A stretch of 64,000 bases of DNA. Origin: JAHECQ01 sp963775125. GTDB lineage: Bacteria > Actinomycetota > Acidimicrobiia > Acidimicrobiales > SZUA-35. The translations under genes were made by a program, and so were the position numbers. How positions within the stretch are numbered: the first letter of the stretch is position 1; every line of letters begins with the position of its first letter. Positions 26,284-34,912 of this stretch are shown in pieces. The notes under the pieces are model-generated. The model searched no databases and was not told the origin of the DNA. It was given only the letters and a program-made list of their open reading frames with translations. Where the stretch lies: NCBI GenBank assembly GCA_963775125.1, contig CAVZHQ010000007.1, forward strand, positions 992,001 to 1,056,000, given 5' to 3'.

Positions 26284-27221
26284 AGTTCGACCTCCGTGAC
26301 CGGGCCGGGGGTGAGGTGGGTCAGCTTCGCGGCGGCGTAGGCGAGCAGCTCGGGGGCGGCGGACAGATACCAATATGTGGATCTCGGGTCGCGGTGACCG
26401 AGATACGTCGACAACGCTGGCAGGCGGGCCTCGATGTTCTCGCCGTTGCGATACCAACCGGTGAGCACCGTCACCGCGAACGTGTGGCGGAGATCGTGGA
26501 TCCTCGGGGGACGCGCCGCTCCGGCGCCGATGCCGTTGCGGTCGCACAGGTCACGGAACACTTGCTGCACGACCGGGTAGATCAGCGGGCCACCCCGGCT
26601 CGACACGAACACCCGGGTCGTGGCCCGCTCGACGCGCAGCAACCGATCGCGGTTGATGATGTAGTCGTCGAGCGCGGTGATCGTGTCGGTGCGGACCGGG
26701 ACGAGTCGGGACTTCCCGAACTTCGATTGGCGGATCATGATCACGGCGTCGGTGTGGTTGATGTCGTCGGGTTCGAGCCGGAGTGCTTCACCGATCCGCA
26801 TCCCGGTCGCGGCGAGCAGCCCGATCAACGTCGGATAGGTCGCTGATGGGAGTGCCCACCGTCGATGACCGGCAGCGTCCATCAAGGTGTCGATGTCGGT
26901 CGTGTTGAACAAGAACGGCGGCCGCCACCGTTGACGCATTGGGATCAGTCCAACCGGTGGGATCTCGGTGTGCTCGTCGAGACCGGCCATGTGCCGAGCG
27001 AACCCACGAGCGACCATCATTCGCCGCGCCCCGTTCGTTGTCTCCGGGTCGATGCCATCGGTCGACCAGGCAACAGCAGCTTCGATTGTGACCGTGGTGG
27101 CTTCGATCGAGTCGAGGTATGCGACAAAGCGTGGGAGCAGCCGATGATGTTCACCGAGGTTGTGGCCCAGCAGACGGCGAAGACGCAGATACTCAGTTGC
27201 GGTGTCGGCGAGCACGCTCAT
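26280..27221 (-). CDS. tyrosine recombinase, second gene of RIT trio
   Basis: 313 residues starting MSVLADTATEYLRLRRLLGH; the start overlaps the previous stop (ATGA). Catalytic pattern: Arg in LAATGMRIGEAL, HxxR in RIHDLRHTFAV, His in YLGHRDPRS and Tyr in TYWYLS. It is shorter and lacks the long N-terminus of the first gene. In described RIT elements the middle recombinase is divergent from its partners; all three are kept together, implying a joint reaction. Confidence 0.9.
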   Translation of the reverse strand: MSVLADTATEYLRLRRLLGHNLGEHHRLLPRFVAYLDSIEATTVTIEAAVAWSTDGIDPETTNGARRMMVARGFARHMAGLDEHTEIPPVGLIPMRQRWRPPFLFNTTDIDTLMDAAGHRRWALPSATYPTLIGLLAATGMRIGEALRLEPDDINHTDAVIMIRQSKFGKSRLVPVRTDTITALDDYIINRDRLLRVERATTRVFVSSRGGPLIYPVVQQVFRDLCDRNGIGAGAARPPRIHDLRHTFAVTVLTGWYRNGENIEARLPALSTYLGHRDPRSTYWYLSAAPELLAYAAAKLTHLTPGPVTEVEL

Positions 27222-28423
27222 GGCTGTGCTCCCGGCCACGGCAGAGCGACCTGACGGAGCGTGTCGAGGTCCACTTTGGCGTAGATAGCGGTGGTGGCCA
27301 GGTCCCGGTGGCGTAACACTTGGGAGACCTCCACGATCGTGGAGCCGCAGCGCAGCAGCTCGCTGGCCAGGGTGTGACGCAACCGGTGCGCTCCGACGCG
27401 ACCGATCCCGATCCGGACACACGCCCGCCGGCAGATGTCGTTCACCCGTGCCGGCGGCATCGGTTCGATCGGAGCTTTCGCGGTCAGGAACACCCGCCGG
27501 CTCGCCGAGGCCGGACGGCCCGAGATCAGATATGCGGTGATCGCTTCGCCGACGTCGAACGGCAACGGCATGCGATCATCGCGGCGCGCTTTGCCGCGCA
27601 CCATGATCTCCGCGGCACGCCAGTCGATGTCATCCAGTTCCAGGTTGACAACCTCGATAGAACGCAACCCGAGTCGGGCGATGAGCAGCATCGCCGCCCG
27701 ATCCCGGCAGCCGACCGGGGTCGACGTGTCGCAGCTGGCGATCAACTCCTCGATTCGTGCCGCCGTGATCGTCTTGGGGATCGTCGTGCCGTGCCAGCCG
27801 GCGACCGGTGGGATCGCGACCGCCAACGACCGTGACGTGAACCCGTGCAGGAACAGGTAGCGCAGCAACGAACGCAGTTCGGCGACGCGGCCTTTCGCCG
27901 AACCGGCCGAGACCCGTCCGCACTCGACGACCAGGAACACGACCACGTCCCGCGCGTTCAGCCCGGTGATGAACTCTGAGCCGCAGGCCTCGTAGTGTTC
28001 GTTCAGGAACCGGCGTGCCGTGTTCTCGTAGCGCAACACTGTCCCGGCCGCGAGACCGCGCTCACCGATCATCCAACGCCGGAACCCGTCGATCAGCACC
28101 TCCACCTCGCTCGGCGGCGGAGTCGGCAGCAGCCGAACGACACCAGCCTCGATGAGGTAGCTGCGAAGCGGATCGTTGCCACGCAAGCGTGGCACGCGAT
28201 GAGCGGACCGTGATCGAAGCCAGTCAGCGAACGCATCGAGATCGCCGATCGTGAGCGGTGCGCCATCGGCGACGTTTGCCTGCATCCACCGGCCGAGCTG
28301 ACCCATCACCATCAACAGCCCGCGTGACGAACCGGATGTGTAACCGGCCGTCCCCAACCACTCCCGGAACGGCTCGATATGCGCCGCCATCCGTCCCGGC
28401 TTTCGCCGCGGTGAACCTGACAT
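27218..28423 (-). CDS. tyrosine recombinase, first gene of RIT trio
   Basis: 401 residues from MSGSPRRKPGRMAAHIEPF, chosen because GGAGGT lies 6 nt upstream (complement of 28430-28435); a longer open frame reaches 28462 without a site. Catalytic Arg in ARLGLRSIEV, HxxR in GAHRLRHTLAS, His in LRHRDLATT, Tyr in AIYAKV. N-terminal 200 residues include two helical core-binding segments. Promoter must lie within the right inverted repeat about 60 bp upstream. Confidence 0.9.
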   Translation of the reverse strand: MSGSPRRKPGRMAAHIEPFREWLGTAGYTSGSSRGLLMVMGQLGRWMQANVADGAPLTIGDLDAFADWLRSRSAHRVPRLRGNDPLRSYLIEAGVVRLLPTPPPSEVEVLIDGFRRWMIGERGLAAGTVLRYENTARRFLNEHYEACGSEFITGLNARDVVVFLVVECGRVSAGSAKGRVAELRSLLRYLFLHGFTSRSLAVAIPPVAGWHGTTIPKTITAARIEELIASCDTSTPVGCRDRAAMLLIARLGLRSIEVVNLELDDIDWRAAEIMVRGKARRDDRMPLPFDVGEAITAYLISGRPASASRRVFLTAKAPIEPMPPARVNDICRRACVRIGIGRVGAHRLRHTLASELLRCGSTIVEVSQVLRHRDLATTAIYAKVDLDTLRQVALPWPGAQP

Positions 28424-28482
28424 CACTGGACCTCCAAGTCCCGGCGCATCCTGCACCGACACATGAAGCCTTCAACCGATCC

Positions 28483-28586
28483 GTAACTATGCCGAGCAGA
28501 TCACCAACCGATGGCCGTGAACGGCCAGCTCAGCGTCCAGATCCGACAGGCAGGTCGGCATAGTCGCCACCTCGGCATAGGTCGAT
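28483..28586. repeat. right 104-bp terminal inverted repeat of RIT element
   Basis: Mirror of 25194-25297 with three mismatches. Lies directly upstream of the first recombinase gene and therefore probably carries its promoter. Ends in GTCGAT, then istB sequence. Confidence 0.88.
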
Positions 28587-29099
28587 GCAGATCAGATCGG
28601 CGCGCATGATCTTCTTGATCGCCCGGCTGGTGCTGTCGTCGACGCGGTGGCGGTTGATGACCGCGCCGAGGGTTTCGAGGGAGAACCATTGGACGTGGCA
28701 GCCGTGTCCGATCGCGGCGTGACCGAGCGCTTCGAGGAGATGGGATTTACCGGTCCCGGACGGTCCGGCCACGACGAGGTTCTCGTGGCGGTCGATCCAC
28801 TCGAGCGTGGTCAGTGACCGTTGTGTTGGTCCCGGGATCGACGAGACGGTCTGGTCCCAGGTGTCGAACGTTTTGCCGGTCGGGAACCCCGCGGCGGTGC
28901 GGCGGATGTTGATCGACGAGGCCCGCCGGCCGGCGAGTTCCTCGGTGAGTAACGCCCGGACGGCTTCGGCCGGGTCCCAGCGTTGCGCTTTCGCGGTGGC
29001 GAGCACGTCGGGCGCTTGGCGGCGCATGTGCGGCAGATGCAACTGTCGTAACAGGTCGACGACCTGATCGATCGGAGCAGTCGAGTCCGCCGCGGTCAT
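28587..29099 (-). pseudogene. istB: N-terminal part of istB (IS21 ATPase helper), interrupted
   Basis: Starts MTAADSTAPIDQVVDLLRQL, overlapping the istA stop (ATGA). The Walker A motif GPSGTGKSHL is near residue 105, and IstB-specific TLEWIDRHENLVVAG precedes it. The open frame runs 20 codons into the RIT end. IstB is an AAA+ helper that forms the target complex for IstA; as split here it cannot work unless the RIT element leaves. Confidence 0.88.
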
Positions 29100-30587
29100 G
29101 GTGTGGCCTCCCCGAAGTTCTCCCACGCCCGTGTGGAGGGTTGCATCGAGTGTTCCTCATCGACGCGGCGTCGTTGCCCGACCGGGTGCGCAGCCAGGAT
29201 CGACGCGGTGTCGCCGTCGGCGAACCGTTGAAACGTGGCGGCGTGACCGAGCGCCCAATCGACGCGTTCGACACCATGCAACCGGGAAAGCTGAACCGCT
29301 TCGGCCATCTTCACCTTCACTCTCGACGTCCCGGCGGCGGCAGCCTCCACAAGCCACATCCGTGCCCCGTCGCCGAGCGTCAAGAACCCGGCCTCTGCCG
29401 CATTCGTCGCCTTGGGTTGCCGGGCCAGCGCGCCCGCTGGGCGTGGCGGGTAGTGGGCGTCGTCGATGCTCGGGTTCCCCGGCGTCGACAGCTTGTGGCG
29501 TGCGACTTCGACCGCGCCCGCGACTGGGATGTGGGTGGCGACGATCTCGTCTCCGTCGACACGGACCCACACGACCTGATCGGCGAGCGTGTGCGGGACC
29601 GAATAGGTGACACCACCGAAGCTGATCGTCGATGTCCACGACACCTTGCGGGTCTCACCGAACGCTGCGGTGAACGCTGCGTCGGGCAGGCGATGGAGCC
29701 GGGCCTGTTCCTCGGCCAGCATTTCGACCGGTGCCCGCCGGGTGATCCGATGCTCACGCCCGTTGACCTTCACCATGAACCCGGCGCACGCCTCGACAAG
29801 CTCCGCCCACGACGCGTAGTCGTCGCGCAGGTTCGTGTCGGTCGGGACCAGATCGGCTTTCGCGATCTGAACGGTCCGCTCGACCCCGCCCTTGGACTCC
29901 GGATCCGCCGGCACGCACGTCGCGACCGTCACCCCGTAATGGTGGCCGACCTGAACGATCAACGGATGCCGCACCGCGATCCCCGCCACATGCCCCGTCG
30001 ACACGGTGCGTTCGTTGTCCGTCAACCAATACGTCGGCACACCATCGAACGCCCGCATCGACCGATCCAGACACGAAATCACCGTCGGCAACGTCTTGTC
30101 CCACACCGGCAACACCACCCGGAACCGGCACCATGCCAACCACGCGCAGAACAGAAACGTCTGCCGGCCAGCGATCCTGGGGCCATGACCCCAGTCCCAC
30201 TGCGCCCACATTCCCGGCTCGACAACCCACGGCCGATACACCCGCCGCCGCCCGGCACGCCAGTTCACCTTCACCGTCGCCAACGCCCGGCGAACCGTGC
30301 GATCCGACCCGGTAAACCCGAGCCCGACCAGCTTGTCGAACACGACATCACCACGAACCCGGCCGTTGGATCGCTCGACCCACTCCTCGATCTTGGGCAT
30401 GAACCCATCGATCAACTTGACCCGCACCACCGGAGTCGTGCCGTCGGGCAACAAACCCCCGATCGCGCATCGTGACCCAATGCTCGACCGTGTGATGCGA
30501 GCACCCCGCGAGTTCCCCCGCAGCCCGATAACTATTCGTCAACGCGAACGCTTCCAAGATTTCCATGATCTCCTCGTAAGACTTCAA
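29096..30587 (-). pseudogene. istA: IS21 transposase istA with a single-base frameshift
   Basis: The helix-turn-helix N-terminus (MEILEAFALTNSYRAAGELA, then CSHHTVEHWVTMRDRG) is read in one frame from a TTG at 30587 or an ATG at 30566, the latter preceded by GAGGAG. The rest (LPDGTTPVVRVKLIDGF and the DDE integrase core with WAQWDWGHG, WLTDNERT and ESKGGVERT) is in another frame. Removing one G from a run of five (complement of 30456-30460) restores a continuous protein RDRG-LLPDGTTP of about 500 residues. Either a mutation, a sequence error or a frameshift site. Confidence 0.8.
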
Positions 30588-30780
30588 CTTGTCCCTTCCG
30601 GACGGCTGGCTATGTCTGGCGACACCAGTCGAACCGGAAGGGACACCACCAGGCGCGGATGCGCGCAGCGGCAAAGGACTTCAACAAGGGCAGAACCACT
30701 GACCGCCAGCGGGCAGAACCGTTGGCCACCAACGGGCAGTCTCGTGACCGCCTACGGGCAGGATCTCATGGCCGCCGACA

Positions 30781-31649
30781 GATGGGCGATCGACGGGCAC
30801 ATCGTTCCGTTGATCGGAGCGGTCCGGCTTCGCGATCTCACCCCGGAGCTCGTCGACGGCTGGATCCGTGATCTGTCGATTGCGGCCGAGGACGGGAAAC
30901 CTCGGCTCGGTCCGACGTCGGTCCGCCTGGTCCGGAAGATCCTGTCGATGGCGTTGCAGCAGGCCGTGCACCGTGAAGTGATCCCGCGCAACCCGGTGTC
31001 GGCGACGCGGCCGCCTCGTGCGGTGCGTGGTGGCGGACGACAGAGCTGGACGGTCGCCGAGGCTCAGCAGTTCCTCGGTGTTCATCGCTCGCACCGTCTG
31101 TACGCCTTGTTCCAGCTTGCCTTGGTCACCGGCATGCGCCGCGGGGAATTGCTCGGTCTGCGGTGGTCCGATGTCGACCTCGAGGGTGGCAGGATCTCCG
31201 TCTCCCAGCAGCTCGCCGTGGTCAGCGGCCGGCCCGTGATGAAGTCCCTGAAGACGGAGGCCAGCGAGCAGGTGGTGGCCATCGGTGCTCGCATGATCGA
31301 GGCGTTGCGCATGCATCGGGAGCGACAGACTGAAGACTTCGGCCTACTCGGGATGGTGCCAAGCGAGCGGGATCTGCTGTTCACGAGCGAGGTGGGCACC
31401 TGGATCGATCCGAACAATTTGGCCCGAACGATGGTCAGGATGACCGGGCAGGCGGGGGTGCCGCGGCTGACACCGAAGGGGCTGCGTCACACCGCGCAAT
31501 CGATCGGCCGCGTGGTGGTCGTTGACGACAAGGTGATGCAGGAACGGCTAGGTCACGCCGACATCGGCGGGACCCTGAACACCTACACGCACACGGTGAG
31601 CGAGCAGCATCGACGAGCCGGCGAACAGATCGACGCCGTCTTCGAGTAG
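30781..31649 (+). pseudogene. int: C-terminal part of tyrosine integrase (catalytic domain)
   Basis: Begins with the duplicated GATGGG, then AIDGHIVPLIGAVRLRDLTP, and contains the catalytic domain: Arg in VTGMRRGELLG, LTPKGLRHTAQ where the usual first His is Lys, His in RLGHADIGG, and Tyr in NTYTHT. The protein would be about 390 residues when rejoined to 24497-24809. Adjacent to the tRNA as expected for an island integrase. Inactive while split. Confidence 0.87.
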
Positions 31650-31672
31650 CGCTGTCGAAGTGGCTGTCGGGA

Positions 31673-31744
31673 CTGCACCAAGGACTGCACGGAGGCCGCG
31701 CCACGTGCCTCGCGCTGCACCATCGACTGCACCACCCGCTGCAC
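31673..31744 (+). repeat. five CTGCAC direct repeats, 12-bp phased, between int and xis-like gene
   Basis: CTGCAC (usually GACTGCACC) begins at 31673, 31685, 31715, 31727 and 31739: spacing 12, 30, 12, 12. Position between integrase and excisionase genes suggests arm-type or Xis binding sites, or iterons. Little else in this 180-bp gap. Confidence 0.6.
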
Positions 31745-31829
31745 GGGGGTGGCACCGGTCGCCTCGGTGTCGCGTCGGGGGCGCTCGGACCGCCTTCCTA
31801 TGTCGGGTTCACCGATCACAGGAGGCGCC

Positions 31830-32027
31830 ATGACCCGACGTTCGACCTACACCGTGTCCGAGACTGCCGAGATCCTCGGCATCGCCCGAAGCACCGCCTA
31901 CGAATGCGTCCGGCGGGGTGAGCTCCCTGCCCTGTGGTTCGGGCGGAGGATCGTCATCACCCGCCAAACGCTCGAAGCCATCGTCGGCCCCCTCGACGAC
32001 ACCGACCACTTCGCCGATCACGCATGA
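31830..32027 (+). CDS. excisionase-like helix-turn-helix (AlpA/MerR-type) protein
   Basis: 65 residues from an ATG with AGGAGG 6 nt upstream. The sequence YTVSETAEILGIARSTAYEC, then VRRGELPALWFGRRIVITR, is the winged helix of the excisionase/AlpA family that binds att DNA and tips integrases toward excision. Located 180 bp after the integrase in the same direction. Overlaps the next gene by 4 bp. Confidence 0.82.
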   Translation: MTRRSTYTVSETAEILGIARSTAYECVRRGELPALWFGRRIVITRQTLEAIVGPLDDTDHFADHA

Positions 32028-32599
32028 CCGCCACCCCAGCACCCTCGTCACAGCCGACCGATCCGCAGTCCCCGACCGCTGCACCACCGAACCCCGAGAT
32101 GACTGGCACGGACTTGCCACCTCCCCAAAGGGGAAGCAGCGGAATCATCCTCGCACACATGGAAGCGCTACTGGACCTTGCGTTGGCTGCGGTTCCAGCC
32201 CCGCCGCTGCATGACACCTCCCGCGCCGCGGCGTACGGGTGGCTGCGTGACGTGCAATCGGGCCTGTGGAGTCGTCGCGAACAGTTGTGGATGGCACGAC
32301 GTGTGATCGAGGCATTCCACGCCGAAGAGGCGAGCGCCGCCGCGGTGGAACGGACTCGTCGAGCGCTTCATCGCAGCCAGGGAGCAGTTGTGCAGCGTGC
32401 AGCGTCGAGCCGGGACATGGTGGGCCGACAGGGAAGCCCGCCGTCGCTCCCAGCGGCCGGCCCGGTTCACGGTCGACGACGACACATGGGAGCGGCACCG
32501 CCGCCAAGCTGCAGCGGCGGGGATCGGCCTCGGCGAACACCTTGGAGCCGTCCTCGCATTGCACAACAGAAACGACACGCCCGAGCGCATTGGCTGTAA
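32024..32599 (+). CDS. island protein of unknown function, Pro-rich N-terminus
   Basis: 191-residue frame starting MTATPAPSSQPTDP in the stop of the excisionase gene. The first 120 residues look coding (Pro/Thr-rich lead then MEALLDLALAAVPAP and SRREQLWMARRVIEAFHAEE). After about 32370 the composition becomes Arg/Ser/Pro-rich like an off-frame read. The next gene's frame probably takes over there, so the true protein may end earlier or be frameshifted. Function not recognised. Confidence 0.4.
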   Translation: MTATPAPSSQPTDPQSPTAAPPNPEMTGTDLPPPQRGSSGIILAHMEALLDLALAAVPAPPLHDTSRAAAYGWLRDVQSGLWSRREQLWMARRVIEAFHAEEASAAAVERTRRALHRSQGAVVQRAASSRDMVGRQGSPPSLPAAGPVHGRRRHMGAAPPPSCSGGDRPRRTPWSRPRIAQQKRHARAHWL

Positions 32600-32741
32600 G
32601 GTCGACGATGGCGATACACCGACGCCGCGGTTTCTCCGCATCGCCATCGACGACAAGACCTGGGCCGACCTCAAGACCGCCGCCAGGGACTCGAACCAGA
32701 CCCTCACCCAGCACATCTCCAACATCGTCGCCAGCGAGTGA
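32388..32741 (+). CDS. island protein of unknown function with tandem ribbon-helix-like segments
   Basis: 117 residues from a TTG; the open frame extends upstream and the start is unclear. Two similar segments, ARFTVDDDTWERHRRQAAAA and RFLRIAIDDKTWADLKTAAR, look like beta-helix-helix units of ribbon-helix-helix DNA-binding proteins as found in plasmid partition or relaxosome accessory proteins. Overlaps the previous frame by 212 bp, which is too much for two real genes; see findings. Confidence 0.45.
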   Translation: MCSVQRRAGTWWADREARRRSQRPARFTVDDDTWERHRRQAAAAGIGLGEHLGAVLALHNRNDTPERIGCKVDDGDTPTPRFLRIAIDDKTWADLKTAARDSNQTLTQHISNIVASE

Positions 32742-32989
32742 TCGGTGCACTTGGTCCCTCCGGATGGCTCGAGTAGAGAACGACAGCGCGGCCGAGCCCG
32801 CGGTTCCGAGGCCTGGCCGATCGGGTTCGATCACGACGGCGGATGGTGTTGCGACACCAGCATCGGCACTGGCGCCCGGCGAATTGACTGCCGCTCGAGT
32901 TGCGTCCGGCCGGTGTTCGGGACGTTACGACTGGTTCTGCTTGCCGCCGTCAAGGGGCGGCCGGTAAGGGCCGTTACCGGGCGGGGGTC

Positions 32990-33841
32990 TCAGTTGCGAA
33001 CGCGTTCAACGAACGTTCGAATGTCGGCCTGGCTCTTGGCGGGGAACTCTGGGCTGATTGCGTGGCCGGCTCCCGGGAAATGCGTCCGGCTTACGTCGAC
33101 GCCGGCTGCGGCGAGGGCGTCGATCTGCGCGACCGGGACGAGCGATCCCTGACCGGAATCGCCGTACGCTATGTGCACCGGGCAGCGGAGCCCGCGTACG
33201 ACGGCGGCTACCTCATCATCGGTCCAAAAGCGATCCGGACTCGTGACAACATCGAAGAATGCAGGATCTGTCGATGCTGTGAGCCGAGCGAAGAAAGCAA
33301 CGAACTCGGGTCCTCGGAGGTCGAACATGGTCCCCGGACCGAGTTGAGTCCGGCCAAGCGCTGCAGCGTATTCAGCGATTGAGAAACCAGGCGGCATCGA
33401 TCGAAGAACTGCTCCTACCACACGGAAGAGGTTCACGAACGGGCTGCTCCCGATCCACGAACCGGTGTAGATGCCCGGATAAGCATCGTCACTGTAGATC
33501 CCGTGTATGAGGTCAGGCCGGCGCGTGGCCGCGCCGAACGCAGTGCCGGCACCTGCTGAGGCACCGACCACGATGCACGGGCCGGTCACTTCAGCGACGA
33601 ACTGGATCGCTACGTCGACCGGGTCTTCGACTTCGTACGACGCGGTAGGCGAGCGGTCGGAGCGCCCATGGCCTGGGAACTCCAGACGGAGACAGCGAAA
33701 ATCGCTGAGCAACAGAGGTACCAAAACGTCCCAGTACGAGGCGGACCCCATCGAACCGTGGAGGAATACCAGTGGCTCGCCGTTTCCCTCATCATCAAAG
33801 ACCAGCCGAGAACCGTTGATCTTGATGTCGTGAGTCGCCAT
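32990..33841 (-). CDS. alpha/beta-hydrolase
   Basis: 283 residues: oxyanion segment FLHGSMGSASYW (near 28), nucleophile Ser in VVGASAGAGTAFG (about 95), late acid in AYGDSGQGS, and His in FPGAGHAISPEFP (about 262). A complete catalytic set, so likely an active esterase or C-C hydrolase of unknown substrate. Cargo of island segment 1, opposite in direction to its neighbours. Confidence 0.82.
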   Translation of the reverse strand: MATHDIKINGSRLVFDDEGNGEPLVFLHGSMGSASYWDVLVPLLLSDFRCLRLEFPGHGRSDRSPTASYEVEDPVDVAIQFVAEVTGPCIVVGASAGAGTAFGAATRRPDLIHGIYSDDAYPGIYTGSWIGSSPFVNLFRVVGAVLRSMPPGFSIAEYAAALGRTQLGPGTMFDLRGPEFVAFFARLTASTDPAFFDVVTSPDRFWTDDEVAAVVRGLRCPVHIAYGDSGQGSLVPVAQIDALAAAGVDVSRTHFPGAGHAISPEFPAKSQADIRTFVERVRN

Positions 33842-33991
33842 GATCGCCCACTCTCACTAGGCCAACGAGGCCCACAGCGTAGCCTGCCGGCGCCGCCCGA
33901 TATCCGGCGATGTGCGGGCCGATCGCAACACTTCAAGCGACCGTCGTCAACAGATGTTGACGATGAGCGCTCCACTGCGTAGCCTGATCGA

Positions 33992-34228
33992 GTGGACATC
34001 GAGGCGAGCGCCCGCAAGCACGGTGTCTCCGATGACGACATGCTCCATGCACTGCGACACCACTGGCGAGGCTTCGAGACCGACGATGCCGACGTCACGA
34101 TGTTCATCGGACCGTCCGCGAACGGCGAGCCGTTGGAAGTCGGCGTCGTCGATGACGCCGATGGCGTCGCGATCATCCATGCGATGCCGGCCCGATCCAA
34201 GTTCCTGAAAGGTTGGTGGACACCATGA
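33992..34228 (+). CDS. possible toxin of a small toxin-antitoxin pair
   Basis: 78 residues from GTG, beginning VDIEASARKHGVSDDDMLHAL and ending IIHAMPARSKFLKG. This resembles a group of short actinobacterial proteins that resemble BrnT/RelE toxins and are always followed by a small helix-turn-helix protein. The next gene overlaps its stop by 4 bp. No experimental basis; named by context. Confidence 0.5.
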   Translation: MDIEASARKHGVSDDDMLHALRHHWRGFETDDADVTMFIGPSANGEPLEVGVVDDADGVAIIHAMPARSKFLKGWWTP

Positions 34229-34485
34229 CGACACGTGCACAGCGCGCCGACGCGCTCGAACGTTGGGCCGAAGGGGTTGACGCCGATGACCTGGTCGAGG
34301 CGAAGACCGCAGCACTTCGGACCATCGCAGAACTTGCCGAACAGCGAGACGACATCGACACGGCGTTGCTCGACGCGATCCGCGATGCTCGCAAGGCTGA
34401 TCGATCATGGTCGGAGATCGGAGCGATGCTCGGCGTGTCCAAGCAGGCCGCCCAGCGCAAGTACGCGGCGAAGATCTCGGCGTAA
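34225..34485 (+). CDS. possible antitoxin, helix-turn-helix
   Basis: 86 residues from MTTRAQRADALERWAEGVDA. The C-terminal part WSEIGAMLGVSKQAAQRKYA is a helix-turn-helix; the N-terminal part is acidic and helical. Overlaps the upstream toxin-like gene (ATGA). The pair matches an operon type that usually stabilises mobile DNA. Toxin-first order is the reverse of the classical order but known for some families. Confidence 0.5.
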   Translation: MTTRAQRADALERWAEGVDADDLVEAKTAALRTIAELAEQRDDIDTALLDAIRDARKADRSWSEIGAMLGVSKQAAQRKYAAKISA

Positions 34486-34635
34486 TCGCCCGCCAGGTCG
34501 ACGGATCAGGCGCACACTTCGCTCCGCCGATTTCGTAGAACACTCGCCGTCGTGCGGCCGCTCGGCGGCCATCGGCGAGGTACTGCGTCGTGCTATTAAC
34601 ATCACCTCCGTCCTCACGTGGTCGAGCCCGACCCG

Positions 34636-34813
34636 TGTATGCAGAATGTATGTCTTCTTGGCGTGACTGGGCGCTCTGCACTTCACGGGGTGGATGAACC
34701 GTGACGTGTAATCCCAGCTCAGCGGGCTGTAAACGCGGTGGCCGGGACGCAACGTCACGGTCGAACTTCAACTGGGGGTCAAGAGGTCGGGAGTTCGAAT
34801 CTCCCCAGCCCGA
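34636..34813 (+). repeat. second att copy: 178-bp repeat ending in the tRNA-Pro 3' half
   Basis: Closely similar to 40764-40938 throughout, starting at ATGCAGAATGTATGTCTTC and ending with the T arm and acceptor end of the tRNA (from about 34768). The match to the tRNA begins at the anticodon loop (ACTGGGGGTCAAG). Not a working tRNA, as it lacks the 5' half. Internal junction between segments 1 and 2. Confidence 0.85.
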
Positions 34814-34912
34814 ACAGAGTTTCCGCAGGTAAACGGCCTGCGGAGGCCCTGGGCCAGTGGACAGCATGTTCGGTCTGTACGCCAACCGGTACACCAACCG
34901 GAGGCAAACGAC

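Larger units (their letters stand above)
25174..28586 (-). mobile_element. RIT (recombinases in trio) element inserted in istB
   Basis: Three consecutive tyrosine recombinase genes with 4-bp overlaps and long terminal inverted repeats match the known RIT group. A GTCGAT repeat is present at both borders (ending 25173 and 28586). By my reading the two 104-bp ends differ at 3 positions. No passenger genes are seen. Confidence 0.85.
24810..30780 (-). mobile_element. IS21-family element interrupting the integrase, itself carrying a RIT element
   Basis: Ends begin TGTC at both termini, are imperfect inverted repeats over about 100 bp, and contain the repeated CTGCCC-type internal motifs typical of IS21 ends. 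It is flanked by GATGGG at 24804-24809 and 30781-30786, a 6-bp target duplication. It encodes IstA (transposase) and IstB (ATPase), overlapping by 4 bp as in the family. About 3.4 kb of RIT element sits inside istB, so the IS itself is about 2.6 kb. Confidence 0.9.

Noticed and set aside
24810..30780. Single large transposon with three recombinases as cargo
   Set aside because: The recombinase trio has its own inverted ends and a base-exact insertion point inside istB.
34768..34813. Additional tRNA-Pro genes at 34.77 and 40.89 kb
   Set aside because: Only the 3' half is present; the 5' acceptor strand, D arm and start of the anticodon stem are missing.
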